The notes beneath the pieces were generated by a model. The model was not told the origin of the DNA, did not search any database, and saw nothing but the letters and a program-made list of their open reading frames with translations. DNA of 64,000 nucleotides from Chimonanthus salicifolius (lineage: Eukaryota; Streptophyta; Magnoliopsida; Laurales; Calycanthaceae), in NCBI GenBank assembly GCA_013350335.1, contig CM023538.1, positions 48,106,201 through 48,170,200 of the forward strand. The letters run 5' to 3'. The translations under genes were made by a program, and so were the position numbers. Below are positions 34,501 through 45,853 of the stretch, in pieces; the stretch's first letter is position 1, and every line of letters begins with the position of its first letter.

Positions 34501-37500
34501 TCCACTCCTTTTATCTGGACGACTGATTCGTCTCCAACCTTTGCTGGCCTTTCATGGTTACAGCTCCATTTGCTGGCCTTTTATGGCTACAGCCTCATTT
34601 GCTGGCCTTTCATGGTTACAGCCTCATTTGCTGGCCTTTTATGGTTACAACCTCATTTGCTGGCCTTTATGACTTCAGCTTTTATTTGCTGACCTTTATG
34701 GCTACAGCTATTGTTCGTTGGCCTTTACGATCTGATTGATTGATGTGATGGCTTCAGCCTTTTGTTTTTCAGGTCATTCATGGCCTGCATTTATCGCATA
34801 TTGCGGTCATTGTTTGCCGGACAATTGTCTTACGGCCACTGCCATCGTCCGAGCCTCTTTCTCTATTTCAGGCCACCATTGTTGTTCGCTGCCTGTCATA
34901 TTTGCAGCCAATCAACGCTGTCACATAAACATATATTTGCAGCCAGTCAACACTGCCACTTCAACAAGTTTTGCAACTAATCAGTGTGATACTTCAACAA
35001 ATCGTCGTGGCCAGTCGTTGTGCCACGTTTGCAGTTCACCTGCTGTTTCTTCACATTCCAAGCTTCGCATTTATCCATGCTTCAGCTTGCGGGAGAGTGT
35101 TGAAATATATTTAGATTATCCTAATTATAATGTAATTAGGATTCTAATTTGGGTTTACCTCTAATTAAGAGGTGTATTTGATTTATAATTAGTTAAGTGT
35201 TTGAGTCTGATTATGATAGCCCTATGGTCGGATAGAGGCTATATATACATGTAATAGTTTAGATATTCAATACAATTTTCTCTTTTCTAACAATCTCTTC
35301 ATTACTATTGATTCTACTCATGATTTTTTTTTTTTGTTTTTTGGGGTGGGGTGTTAGATCTTGCTTCTTTATGATGATCCTAATTTCCTAATTGAGAGAT
35401 ATTGATAATCTCCCACAATCATTTACAATCAAACATAATCTAATCATAATATAAATAACATATTTTAATATATCTTAACAAATATCTGGTCCTCAACCTG
35501 AGTATATGATATTGTCTATGGTTCTTGAGTATGCACAAGTGGGACCAATGATTTAGAGATCACGACCAGATGCGGACATATGTGGACGTAATCAAAATTT
35601 TAATTTTGATCTGGGTGGGTACGTTAGCAATTTACCAAGCTCGAGCTCCGATACGAAAGATGAAAATTTTATTTTTGATCCAGGTGGGTGCATGAACAAT
35701 TTGGGGCAGCCCAAAGTCCAAGGTGACCCTCTTTAAAATGGGCCAAAATTTGAAGCCCAATTAAGATGAAGACCCAACATTGGAAGATTTGAGAATCCCA
35801 GCTTAGTTTTATTAGGATTTGTTTTAATTAGTAGTTGCTTTGTTGAATTTCCAAAGTTGGTAATACTTGATTTAGAAGATAGGAGGGTGGGCTCCTTCTT
35901 AGAGTAGTTTTAGGACTCTTATATTATTATATAAAGCTATGTAACATGCAAGTTTGGGGGATGATTATGAAATAAAATATTTTTTTAATTTTTCATGGGA
36001 AAATTTGATTGAAGTTTAAGACAACTGAGGTTGCAGCCGAACCAAGCCGAATGCTTGTCGATCTTCACCGAGTTGAGGCGTTTTGAGGACAGACTGAAAT
36101 TCCCTCTCTAAGAACCAGGTATTTCCAAACTCTCTTAAGTATTTAGAGTTAATTGAATCAAGGTTCTTTGTTGATTAAACCCGTGAACTCAGCGTGACCG
36201 CTGATGGTTTAATTAATGGAGTCGTATTGACTCGTCGTTTAAAACCCGTGTTCCACGTCGAGTCTGGGCGTAAGTGGGTTAGAGTTTTCTTAAACAGTGC
36301 TTTTTTGAATTGATTTAAGGTCCAAAATCTGATTTTTAAAATCTGTCTGAAATCGGATTTTTCCATTAAACTGTAACCAGTTTTTGAAATGGTGGAAACC
36401 ATTGGATAAATTGTTTGCAATTATTTCAATTGAAAGGGTTAATTCAATTTCCAACTTTGGTTGGGTTGATTTTTTTGATCGCTGGGTAAAGTTTCTTACA
36501 GTCGTTTAAGTGAATGATTCACAACAATTTTTTTATATATAATTGGGTTTTTTAATTTGAATTTTATTAGGAACTTTACCCAGATTTTGTGCAGTATTAT
36601 GGGCTGATTTAAAATGGAAAATTAAAGTCCAATTTTAATGTGATTTGAAAGTTGTGAGTGGGTTTTATATCAAAATTAATTGAGTCTTTTTTTTTAAAAA
36701 CCCGCTCGTGTAGTTTTTGAGTCAATTTGATTCAATTAATTTCATTGCTTAAAGAGTTGGGTTTACCATTTAATATTCGTGGGTTGCGTTAACCAATGCT
36801 GATTTTTACTAAGCTTCCGCTTAGCGATTGAATAGGTGTTAATCTTACCTAGCCTACATAAATTCATCTCATGAGCCCTACATTGGACGGATCACATCCC
36901 AATAATCTCCCCAATGGTAAAATCTTAAAATTTTAATTCATGACTTGCAAATGAGGAGTTGGAAAAGAACGAAGGAAATGCTTCATGCTCAATAGAAAAT
37001 AAATATTGGATCCTTGGATCCAAAGGATATCTTGTTTGAATTTTTTTTTATCTTTTTTTTTTTTTTTTTGATGATGATTTTATGCAGAAGGCAATTATAG
37101 AAACCCCCAAAAGTTTGGACCATCCAATCTTCTTCTTCTTTTTCTTTTAATTTTTTGAAGAAGGGGAGGGGGTGATGTTGGTTATATGATGACTTATGCA
37201 TAGTGGAGTCAATTATATCAACACTAAATGGTCTAGACAACCAAGCCATGAACCTTACAAAACTATCTCAAGCCAGGCTTATCCAGCATATCCTCAGATC
37301 TGAGGATATATGGTTAGTTACTTTGTTCTGTCAGAAACCTCATTTATGTTTTCAGATTTCCATATGCTGGAAGTCCTGTTGCACATGAAAAGGCTGATTA
37401 TTTTGTTGGTAAGGGAAGAATAACTTTCTTTATGCCAGATTGGAATGGGTAAAAAGGCTCTTTAAAATTTAAATTATCACTGTTAGAATGTCAGTATTTG

Positions 37501-40500
37501 TAGTACAATGAGGAAGAAAAATCTAAAAGCAAAATAGTTCCATGATGAATTGTAGGAACTTCACATGGACATCAATTAGACCCCATTTTCTTAAGATGAT
37601 CTTGTAGTGTTAAAGAAGCAGGTCTCTTCAAGGTTAGTAGCACCAATTGCTGTTTCTGGTAAAAATTAACCATTTTTATCTCACCACATTGTTCAAATTG
37701 GCACTGATTTAGGATACTTCCATTGATCCTAAAACCACGATTGGTTTAGGTAAGTAATACTGCTTCTTTAACAAGGATATGATGTTTAAGTATTTGTTCT
37801 TTTCCCCTACTAGAGGATTCTAGTTTAGGCTTGATTCCAAAATTATAAGAAAACCCATCCAGTTCTGTGTGACGTGAGGAATTCTTTATTTGATTGGTCA
37901 TTTCTGCCTAGCAATAAAAATGTAACAATACAATGTATTCAGACTAGTGCATTTGACTCATTTTATGATGTTTTTTGGGTTTTTACAGGGGGACATTTGC
38001 ATTGGTGACTTTTTACTTTGGGGTACGTCCTTTGACTTATATAAGTTTTTCCTGCTTACTTGGTAAAAGGAGCAGAGTCCACTTGTTTTTTGTATAATTT
38101 AATTCTTGTCTTATATATCTACTTGAACACTGCTGAACATTACATCATGCTTTTTTCCTTATAAACCTATCTTCTATTTATAGCTTGGTACCTCGCTCTC
38201 CATTTATGGGTGCTACCAATTTGTCAATAAAGTTGGAGGCGAGAGGGAGCATGCAAGGTTCGATGCAGAAGGCAGCGCATACATGGCACCTCCAGGAACG
38301 AAAAACTTTTTGTTCATCAAGCTGTTGGAGTTTTGGTCCGTGTCTTTCAAGTTATTTACCAGGTAGCTCTAAACTTTCATGACTCTGACTGCAATATATG
38401 CTTGGATTCTAGCATTCAAAGTGAAGTGGTGAGTGATTTCTTCTAAGGGGTTTGGGACCGAAGTTTCAGTGATCCTATCATGGATTTGATGGGCTCTCCC
38501 ATGGATGTGTTAAGATGTAAAGTATTGCTGTAAAAGGTGTATGTTATACTGGAAGCTGCAATCCAAACTCAGCCAATGTCATTATTTTGGGGCTTATCAA
38601 CTCCCAAGAGCTAAGTATGAAATCCATCTTTTAAGTCCTAGCAAAGCGTAGAATTTATGTAAGCTCCATTTCTATTAACAGCATATATGTAGTATTTATG
38701 TCCAAGGTAATCGTGATGCGCATGTTACGCTAGATGAATGGATTAACTCTTAAAGATAGAATTAGAAATAATTACATTAGGAATAATTTAAAGATAGTCC
38801 CTATAGATGACAAAATAAGAGACTCAAATAAGGTGACATGGCACATAGAAGACCAGTGACAGCACCAGTTCGTAGAATGGAGAGGCTACAGATCATAGAC
38901 ACAGGGAGGAGAGGTAGACCACTGAAAACATGAAGTGAAGAGATACAGAAAGACATGATAAATACTGGAATAACTGACTCTATGGTTTGTGATAGGGTCA
39001 AATGAAGTAGAACTCGAAATGTCGACCCCAGATAGATGATGATGATGATGATGATGGTGGGATGAATCTGGATGTGTGTTGATGATATATTCTAATCTTA
39101 CCTGAAAACCATTCCTTATTTGGGAGATAATTAAAACCTAAGAGAGAACTATCCAATCTATCCTAAATCTTCACAAAGCATAGAATTGCTGTAAACTTTG
39201 TGTGTTTCTATCAAACATGAACAATGTAAATAGAATATATGAATTGAATAAGATATGGATTGATAGGTAAAATCCAATTTTACTCAATAATCATTCTTAC
39301 AAGAGTAATTAAACCATAAGAGATACCTATCCTAACAGTATGGACCATCTAACCAAGAAACATCAAATATTAGGATCTTTTGCTGTTTTGGTAGACTAAA
39401 ATTGGTCCATTTCTAATCATTTGCAGGGCTTGAGTTATCTCACTGGGGTCACCTTGGGACACGGTCTAATCTTCAATTTATTAGATCTACAGTTTGAACT
39501 ACAGATCATAAATACCACATGAATGCACAAAGACTGATACTGTTATTTGTATCCTAAGATTGAAGATCACACGACTTAGTCAAGATAATGTCAGAGTAAG
39601 TATGATTAAGAAATATCATTGGGCGTCTGAAATCTTGGTGTATACAAGAAAAAAAAACAGGACAAATTTGCAAATAAACACATGGGGTATTGATCCAAAT
39701 TGTTGATGTGATGCACACATCTTGGATGGCTGAGCAAAAATGAAGAGAGAAAAAAACTTGAAAGCCTTTCTTCCATGCATCTCTGGATATTTTTCCCCAT
39801 GTGCCTATTTGGGACACCAAGAAAAAAGGTTAGGCATTCTTCCGTCCTGGGATATATTATGTCACAGGCAATCCATGGCAGGGTTCATTATCAATTTTTT
39901 GGCGATGTGAAACAATAGCCCCATTTGTACAAACTGAAGCCCTGAGCAGATTGTACAGCTTTACAGGCTGAATACTGCAGGTTTCCTCATAGAAGTTGTT
40001 ACAAGAGTAAGACAAGGAAAAATGAAATATCGATCGAAACATTTTATTTTACTTAATAAAGGAAACTTTACTATCTTCATATACTTTCAAATTTTCTTAA
40101 TATGATAGTATCTCTGAGGAGTTAAGTATATTGTTATGTTTGGCCGCACAAACTTGATTTCTGCTGTGTGTTAAATTATATATGCTAGAATTTGTAAAGT
40201 CTTAAATGCTCAACATTCATTCTCTGTGCTCTAAGTTAGTAGATGTAGCTAAGTTGGACGCTTTTCGTGTCACAAACTAGAGGTGTGGATTCCTGAGCCA
40301 GTAAGGATCTAAATGCTGTAGTAGATGAAATCGAAGACCATACAGTGTCTGGCCCATTAAAATGGCATTTTTTAGGTGTCTTGAAGAACACATTTGTGAT
40401 CTAGATCATTCATTTCGAAGTCCCACAAGGAAAGGGACAAACTGTAAACTTCCCATCAGAAAACCTCAGCAATGCAATTATTGAGTTTTACTCCTGCAGA

Positions 40501-43500
40501 ATGTGGAGTGTTGTCTCTTTTTTTAGGAGAGAGGTGGACTGTTGCTTGAACTCTGGTGGACACAACTGTAAGAAGTTAGTGTCAAAAAAGAACCAGATTC
40601 TTTTGATCGACATCATATATTGTGCCTCTATCTCATTTTTCTGTATCTTCATATTATTTCACATGCAAGGAACTGAAATCATGAAAATGTCGAGTTTTGT
40701 AAACAGACTGGTGCAGGTGCTGTGGTGTTCACTGACGCTGTCTTCTGGCTTATCATTTTTCCCTTTCTTACATCAAAAGATTATGCACTGAGTTTTGTAA
40801 GTTTACCTTTATCCGAATGAACACTTATTTTCTGAAGCATGGAAGGTAGTAGTCAGAAAGCTGTAGTGTGTATTGGTATTGTTGAATAAATGACAATGGC
40901 TGCATCATAGATCATGCTGTCCCTAAGACCGGATTTGCCCCAATACCATTCTGATGGAGTGTCAGCAACGAGTCACAGAAAACCTGCCAAAAGAATAAAT
41001 AAGTCCCTACTGTCTCTGTATGTTTCGCGTTAGTCTCACCATCATCATGATGGCCATTTTTGCATTTATATGGTTTCATCTTTTGCAAGTTTGAATTTCC
41101 ACTCTACCCTATCAATGATCATACTCCAAGTGATTCCCCAATCTACCATGTCCGTCCTTCCTCTCCCAATCCAAGTATAAAAAAGCCTCCCCCTTCCTCT
41201 AGAACTGTCATCTGTAACCTTTCAACCCTTCGCACAAACGCTGTTTCTTATATTCTCATCCATTGGGGCTTTCATCTAATGCAAAAATTTCTGATTATAT
41301 CTCTGAATGTCATTACACATATCCACTTAGCATATACATCTTTATCACCATTACTTTATCCACGTGTTCTCATTACCTAGAACCTGTGTGAATACAGCAT
41401 GATAGGTAATACTGTTATTTTATAGAATCTCTCCTTTAGTCAGTGATGTACTCTTCTATTACACAACCACCCACTGGTTTTCTTACATTTGTAGCCTACT
41501 TCGCTTCCATCCTATTGATTATATCTAAATCAGATCCTCTGTTAGGTTCTACATTTGTACCTGAAGTACCAAAAGTTAGCACAATGTAGTAATAGATCAT
41601 TTTATTTCTTACTCTCTACTTTCAGATAAACCTATTAGTTATAGCTGTCATTGATTGTTGGCTACCAGGGTGGTTCAAGTGGGACCCTTGGTGGATTCAA
41701 ATCCAAATCAATTAGCAAAACTCATATCTGAACCAAAATCTGATTCTGACACAATATTGAACTAAGGTCCATGTCCAAATCCAACTGGGATCCAGATCAT
41801 CCAAATCCATATTCAAATACTAGATGAACTTTGATATTTTATTTGTTTTTATAATTTTAATATGTATTTAGGATAAAAAGGAGTCAAAAGAGAGATAACA
41901 ACTTAGATTATATACTATTGCAGTTTCATGTAATTACATATATTAGATATAATTTATGTCTACTATTAATATCACAACTTTAAAAATTAGAGAAAAGTAT
42001 TCTACTTGGGTAATTGGATATGGATATCATGCTATCCAAACCCACCACATATGTTAGTTGTATCGAAGTCCCAAATCTGGAACTAGATCTGATTACTGAT
42101 TGGGTTCAAGAATGGATCCACGCCTAACTTTCAGATTGGATCAAATGGCTAGCCATGTAAGTTTATGTACACCAGAAGCCCATCTGTAACTTATCAGTTT
42201 CAGGTTGGTATTTTTAGCCTTGTCAATAAACAGGTCGGGTTTGAGTTGGATGTGTACTTGCTATTGTTGGTGGTCAACCCAACTCAACTGACGACAAGTC
42301 TTCCTCATTTAACCTGCTAATGCTACCCAGTGATTCTGGGCTTGGGTTAGTATCAACAATATCATGAAGGGTGGGGTCCACATTTTAGATTTCAACTAGA
42401 TATCACATATAGCCAGCATCATATTACCAGCTAACTCATTATTCATCACATTACAAGTTTCAAAAAAAATTAATTGAATAGTAATATTACTTTGGACTCG
42501 AGCTATTTAAGGGTTTGAATAGTTGAATGGTAGCTCTCAAGCCATTTTAAGTTTTCTTATTTATGGCAGAAGGCGGTTAATTCTTATTGCTCTTAGCAGT
42601 CTATATTACTTAACTTTCCATGAAAATGAGGAAAAAATAAAAGAAAAAATGGATGTGCATTGCTTCTTATTCTCAAACATCTGTTACTTTGTATGGCAGC
42701 TATTGGTTAGTATGCATTCAGTAAATGCTGTCTTCCTTCTTGTTGACACTGCTTTGAATTGCTTGGTGAGTTGTACTCTTGTCAGCAACAGTCCATTGTG
42801 AATCATTGATTCTCCTGATGATTTTCTATGAATCTGACATGCTAATTTGGCCTCTACCCTCTTTCAGCAATTCCCTTGGTTCAGGATCTCCTACTTTATC
42901 TTGTGGACTGCTACATATGTCATTTTCCAATGGATCATCCATGCTTCTGTCTCACTCTGGTACACTCGGTTGTTTGTTTTTCTTAATGGCATTTTATCTT
43001 ACGAGGTCAAGGGAAATGTTGATTTAACGACTGACCAATGGTAGACAATTGGAGCCTGTCATTGGTCATATGTAGACCCTGTAAGTTCAACTTTCTTGGA
43101 GAAAAGGGCCACACCCATTACAAAAATGATGCCGTGCAAATAATGCTGTTTCTGAAATCCAATATCTGCTCTAAATCTGCAAGTCTTTTAGGACAATCAA
43201 GGGATAAAGTAGAATGGAATGGATGAATAGGCTTTGCAGGCTCATATATTCCATTCAATTCTATTCTCACTGTCACAATAGTCTCTATGTGGCACTGCTT
43301 ATAGTTTTGATTTCATTTCTTACAGGTGGCCATACTCATTTCTGGATCTGTCTTCACCTTATGCTTCACTAAGGTATGTATATTAACGTCTTCAAATGGA
43401 TTTCAACTTTTATTTATATATTTTCTTTTTCAGTCCCACTGGCTAGGAAGTAGGAGATAAGTCTATCAGGGGAGCACGAACCCAAGCTCTATGGGAAGAC

Positions 43501-45853
43501 TAAAGTGGTAGGCCTAACCAATGCAACAAGCCCATGGTTGGGAACAAATTTCAACTTTAAGTGTCATTCCGTCACATATTCCCATGGGTCTTTGAATGAA
43601 GGGTTTCAATTAGGATGAATCAATAATCTTATAGATGCATGGTAAGGAAATTGGTTTGATGCATTTTTATAGAAATGATTAAAAATATAATTGTACATGT
43701 TTCTTCTGAAAGCAGAACATGTGTTCTGAAAATATGTTAAGAAATTTAGTTCAGGAATGAGAGTGGAAGGGATACAGTTTTGAAAAAAATGTGTAAGAGA
43801 TACAAAATGATCAGAATGTTAAGATCACAAAAGAAGTAGAAAAACGCACCATAATTGCAGATATGCAAGAAGGGGGCATGATTTAATTAATCTCATTCTA
43901 GGCATGCCCTCCTTCAGTTTTTTTTTGAAAGGTAACCAAATCAAATATATTAAGAAGAATAAAAGGTAGTAGAGATACAATGGAAAGGTGACTTAGACCC
44001 ACAACGACTAAAGCATACAAAGACCTCGTAGATAACCTAGACAAGCCCACGAAGAATATTCCATAGGCCACAGCCCAATGTATCACAGGTGACAGATGCT
44101 ATTGAATGTGGCATTTACTCCCAGCTTCACGTAGAAATCCGCGATGCCATTGGCTGCTCACCTAACATGCTAAAAGGACACCTCTAAGCCTATGTATAAG
44201 CTCTTAATTTCCCTTACCACTGTCATCAGTCTCCACGGGGACCTTTTTCTCCCCTTAGCCCATTTTATGGCATTTGCTAAGTCTCCTTCAATAATAAATT
44301 TTCCCTGACCCTCAATCCTTCACAATTCGAGAGACCTTCTAATAGCTAAGAGTTCTACTTTGTTTGAGTCTCTTATACCCAAAGATTCTGAAAACATCAA
44401 GGAAGAGACACCTCTTGAATCCCGAACCCCCCCCCGTCCCCCCCCAAAAAAAAAATCCCTGTTGGGCCCGGGTTTTAAAAAGTGGCGCCGTCTATGTTAA
44501 ATTTATACGTATACAACCTTCCCATGATAATAACAGGTCTTTCATTTTGTATTCTTCAAACTCTCTATTAGACATTAACCACTCACAATCTCCCCATGGT
44601 GCTAGATATTATCTCCTTTACTTCTTTTTTTTTACCCTCTAAGATCCTTGCATTCCTTTCTTTCCATAATGACCATAGGACTACCCTAAGTATGGTATGC
44701 CACGCTTTCCTTAATTTCAATCTAAAAGGTGACAACGTCCAACTCCTTTTACTCCCTTACATGATGCGTCTAACACCCAAGACACCCCTACCAGTCTCGT
44801 GAAGAAGTTCCAAAGTGTTATTTCTAATAGATACACCCAGACAATCAAATGTGTTCAAATGAAGGCAGTTGCAGTATGGCCAATATCATTTCACTTCATG
44901 AATGCCCCATTTCTCATAATATCTCAGGCAGCTTGATTGTACCTAAATCTTATTTGCAGTGTTTCAACTCAGATAGTAGTGTACCGAAAAAATCACAGTG
45001 GGTCATTAGGGGTTGCATGACTACATATAGAACACTACCGTGTAGATAGAAGTGGAAGCCCGTATGATATTCTTGTTTTCTGTACTAAAGTAAATTTTAT
45101 TTACTAAAGCAGATCCGAAAAAAGAAATGCTTCAAAATGTCATGTTTCATTTCTGTTTAGAATGGTAAAAAAAATTACCAAATCTCCTAGAGAAATGTTA
45201 ACTGAAGCACCTAGAGAAAGTTCTCTCTATTTTCTATGAAGTGATTCCTATTTATCTACAATCCTTGTCACTTTCCTCTCTCCCACTTTTAATTCAGTGT
45301 AGAATCAATAGTTTGTAAAATCATCCACAGAATAAACAAAATTTTTTGCCCCATCTGAATGCAGCCTTCAATTGACGTTCAATCCTAATTAGGTTTAATG
45401 CACATTTCACAAACAGTAACTAGGACAAAAACACGGTGAGGAAATGATAGCCATCCAATCGAAATTAAGTAGCCACCACGTCTCCTTAACTAGTGCTTAA
45501 GAGACGTCATTTTCTTGGGAAGTGATAGGGGAACCGATGTTTTTTATAATAAGGAATACCAAGCTTTTCGTTTTGTCCACTTGTCATCATTTAAGTGCTG
45601 AGAAGGTATACTGGTATCTATTGTTATCAGAAGGATTGTTGTCCCTATCTATTCCCCATTTCATTTTCATCTTTTTTAGTAGTTGTATTACACAACGTGT
45701 TTTCTCATTTGAATTGACAGGTACCTAGAAGTGGCAGTGCTGCATATCCCATGCTATGCCATCTTTTTCCTGATAATAAAAACAAAACACTACTTGCTGT
45801 TGAAATGGTATCCTCAATCATCAGTGTTCAAACGAAGCCTAGGCTCAGTGTGA
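28156..45853 (+). CDS. At1g10660/At3g27770-like multi-pass membrane protein gene (8 exons, probably disrupted)
   Basis: Eight exon-like blocks in order match a plant family of unknown-function membrane proteins, distantly like animal rolling stone. In order: exon 1 28156-28533, exon 2 37989-38022, exon 3 38184-38362, exon 4 40707-40796, exon 5 42700-42765, exon 6 42868-42959, exon 7 43326-43373, exon 8 45721-45853. Exons 4 to 8 join in frame with good GT/AG sites and end at TGA 45851-45853. Hydrophobic segments are visible in exon 1 (two), exon 4, exon 6 and exon 8. Two faults suggest a pseudogene: no GT follows exon 1 (CTCAG then GAAGAA), and exon 3 has a net one-base frameshift. Intron 1 holds a 6.6-kb LTR element. 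If transcripts ended in intron 1, a 134-residue product stopping at 28560 would result. Confidence 0.85.
28664..28858 (+). repeat. 5' LTR of the array element
   Basis: 195 bases, TGTCGAAATATATTT to TTTCTAACA. A TATA-like GGCTATATATAG lies at about 28803. It differs from the 3' LTR at four positions by my count, all substitutions. Confidence 0.95.
28859..28870 (+). promoter_or_regulatory. Primer binding site (initiator tRNA-Met type)
   Basis: TGGTATCAGAGC directly after the LTR end, a perfect copy of the common plant site. Confidence 0.92.
28876..33483. repeat. Tandem array: eight units of exactly 576 bp
   Basis: Units start at 28876, 29452, 30028, 30604, 31180, 31756, 32332 and 32908; none has an indel. 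They are nearly identical: I see one shared A/C site at unit position 94 and a few private changes in units 5 to 8, with unit 8 the most changed. Each unit starts AGGATTATGATCTGAGAGTC, carries a long hairpin near its start and ends GCGACTACCCG. Frames of 61-68 codons repeat in every unit but have no recognisable content and no coding signature. The array starts only five bases after the primer site. Confidence 0.97.
28917..28956 (+). promoter_or_regulatory. Strong hairpin next to the primer site, repeated in all units
   Basis: CTCTCCCTCTGCC pairs with GGCAGAGGGAGAG (13 pairs). Inside, CGAG pairs with CTCG around a GAAT loop, with a two-base bulge. It lies about 47 bases after the primer site. 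The same 40 bases recur at the same offset in the other seven units. The position resembles that of retroviral-type dimerisation or packaging leaders, but that role is inference. Confidence 0.8.
33484..35097 (+). other. Unique noncoding 3' part of the array element
   Basis: No retrotransposon protein is readable. It contains a pair of related ~60-base segments (GCTGAAATCGCGGT and GCAGAAATCGCGGT, about 33815 and 33875), an A/G-rich GAAGAA tract (33945-33970) and the 30-base minisatellite. Confidence 0.75.
34540..34735. repeat. 30-bp minisatellite
   Basis: About six units on the pattern TTTGCTGGCCTTTCATGGTT plus ACAGCCTCA, at 34540, 34570, 34600, 34630 and 34660, with a more diverged continuation to about 34735. 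Confidence 0.9.
35098..35292 (+). repeat. 3' LTR of the array element
   Basis: 195 bases, TGTTGAAATATATTT to TTTCTAACA, preceded by the purine-rich GGGAGAG. Target duplication ATCTC follows at 35293-35297. Confidence 0.95.
35568..36858 (+). mobile_element. Probable solo LTR, family Z, copy A (in intron 1)
   Basis: About 1.3 kb that aligns in long stretches with 51874-53126: ATCAAAATTTTAATTTTGA, CATGGGAAAATTTGATTGA, GACAACTGAGGTT and GATTAAACCCGTGAAC are shared. A TATA-like TATATAAAGC lies near 35930. No coding sequence. The exact ends and target duplications are not resolved. It is a diverged, older insertion. Confidence 0.7.
36859..37988. other. Remaining intron 1 sequence
   Basis: AT-rich with a T-rich run at 37040-37070. 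No element or exon recognised. Confidence 0.6.
37989..38022 (+). CDS. Exon 2 of the membrane protein gene
   Basis: 34 bases between TTTTTACAG and GTACGT encoding [11 protein letters not shown]. Its frame needs two bases from exon 1, which cannot be supplied by a canonical donor. Position 1 is Gly where the family usually has Trp. Confidence 0.75.
38184..38362 (+). CDS. Exon 3 of the membrane protein gene (frameshifted)
   Basis: Acceptor TATTTATAG, donor CAG|GTAGCT. It begins [19 protein letters not shown] and [11 protein letters not shown] in one frame and ends [11 protein letters not shown] in another. The length of 179 bases is not compatible with the flanking phases, so a net one-base change has occurred, probably near 38325. 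Confidence 0.82.
38363..38714. other. First part of intron 3
   Basis: Nothing recognised. Confidence 0.6.
38715..39058 (+). mobile_element. RTE-type LINE 3' end
   Basis: The C-terminal region typical of plant RTE polyproteins is readable with one frameshift and stops: MRMLR stop [13 protein letters not shown], then [20 protein letters not shown], then [15 protein letters not shown]. The element ends in a GAT repeat (39031-39057), the usual 3' end of RTE elements. 5' truncated; a dead copy in intron 3. Confidence 0.85.
39059..40706. other. Rest of intron 3
   Basis: AT-rich, no element recognised. Confidence 0.6.
40707..40796 (+). CDS. Exon 4 of the membrane protein gene
   Basis: [20 protein letters not shown] then [10 protein letters not shown], 30 codons, between AAACAG and GTAAGT. 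It carries one membrane segment. Confidence 0.9.
40797..42699. other. Intron 4
   Basis: No exon or clear mobile element recognised. Confidence 0.6.
42700..42765 (+). CDS. Exon 5 of the membrane protein gene
   Basis: [20 protein letters not shown] then CL, 22 codons, between GGCAG and GTGAGT. Confidence 0.9.
42868..42959 (+). CDS. Exon 6 of the membrane protein gene
   Basis: [20 protein letters not shown] then [10 protein letters not shown] and the first two bases of a Trp codon, between TTTCAG and GTACAC. Membrane-spanning. Confidence 0.9.
43326..43373 (+). CDS. Exon 7 of the membrane protein gene
   Basis: It completes the Trp codon and reads [15 protein letters not shown], between TTACAG and GTATGT. 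Confidence 0.88.
43918..45060 (-). mobile_element. L1-type LINE 3' part in intron 7
   Basis: On the minus strand: [14 protein letters not shown] from the end of ORF2 (about 44650), then an RNase H domain with KFNIDGATF and NPGPTG (about 44500), [40 protein letters not shown] and [13 protein letters not shown] (about 44110). Stops interrupt it, and a C8/A10 tract at 44427-44455 lies inside RNase H. The 3' end carries a poly(A) seen as T9 at 43918-43926. Lies antisense to the host gene. Confidence 0.85.
45061..45720. other. Rest of intron 7
   Basis: Nothing recognised. Confidence 0.6.
45721..45853 (+). CDS. Exon 8 (last) of the membrane protein gene
   Basis: [20 protein letters not shown] then [14 protein letters not shown] and the tail VFKRSLGSV before TGA. 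Acceptor TTGACAG. It carries the last membrane segment and a basic C-terminus. Confidence 0.9.

Larger units (their letters stand above)
28664..35292 (+). mobile_element. Non-autonomous LTR retrotransposon with internal 8 x 576-bp array
   Basis: A complete insertion of 6629 bases in intron 1 of the membrane protein gene, same orientation, flanked by ATCTC on both sides (28659-28663 and 35293-35297). It has two 195-base LTRs, a perfect TGGTATCAGAGC primer site and a purine-rich tract (GCGGGAGAG) before the 3' LTR. No gag, protease, integrase, RT or RNase H is readable in any frame, so it must depend on another element's proteins. Most of the interior (28876-33483) is a tandem array of a 576-base unit. 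The rest (33484-35097) is unique, noncoding and contains a 30-base minisatellite. LTRs this short fit TRIM or SMART elements; the internal size and array do not. Confidence 0.95.
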
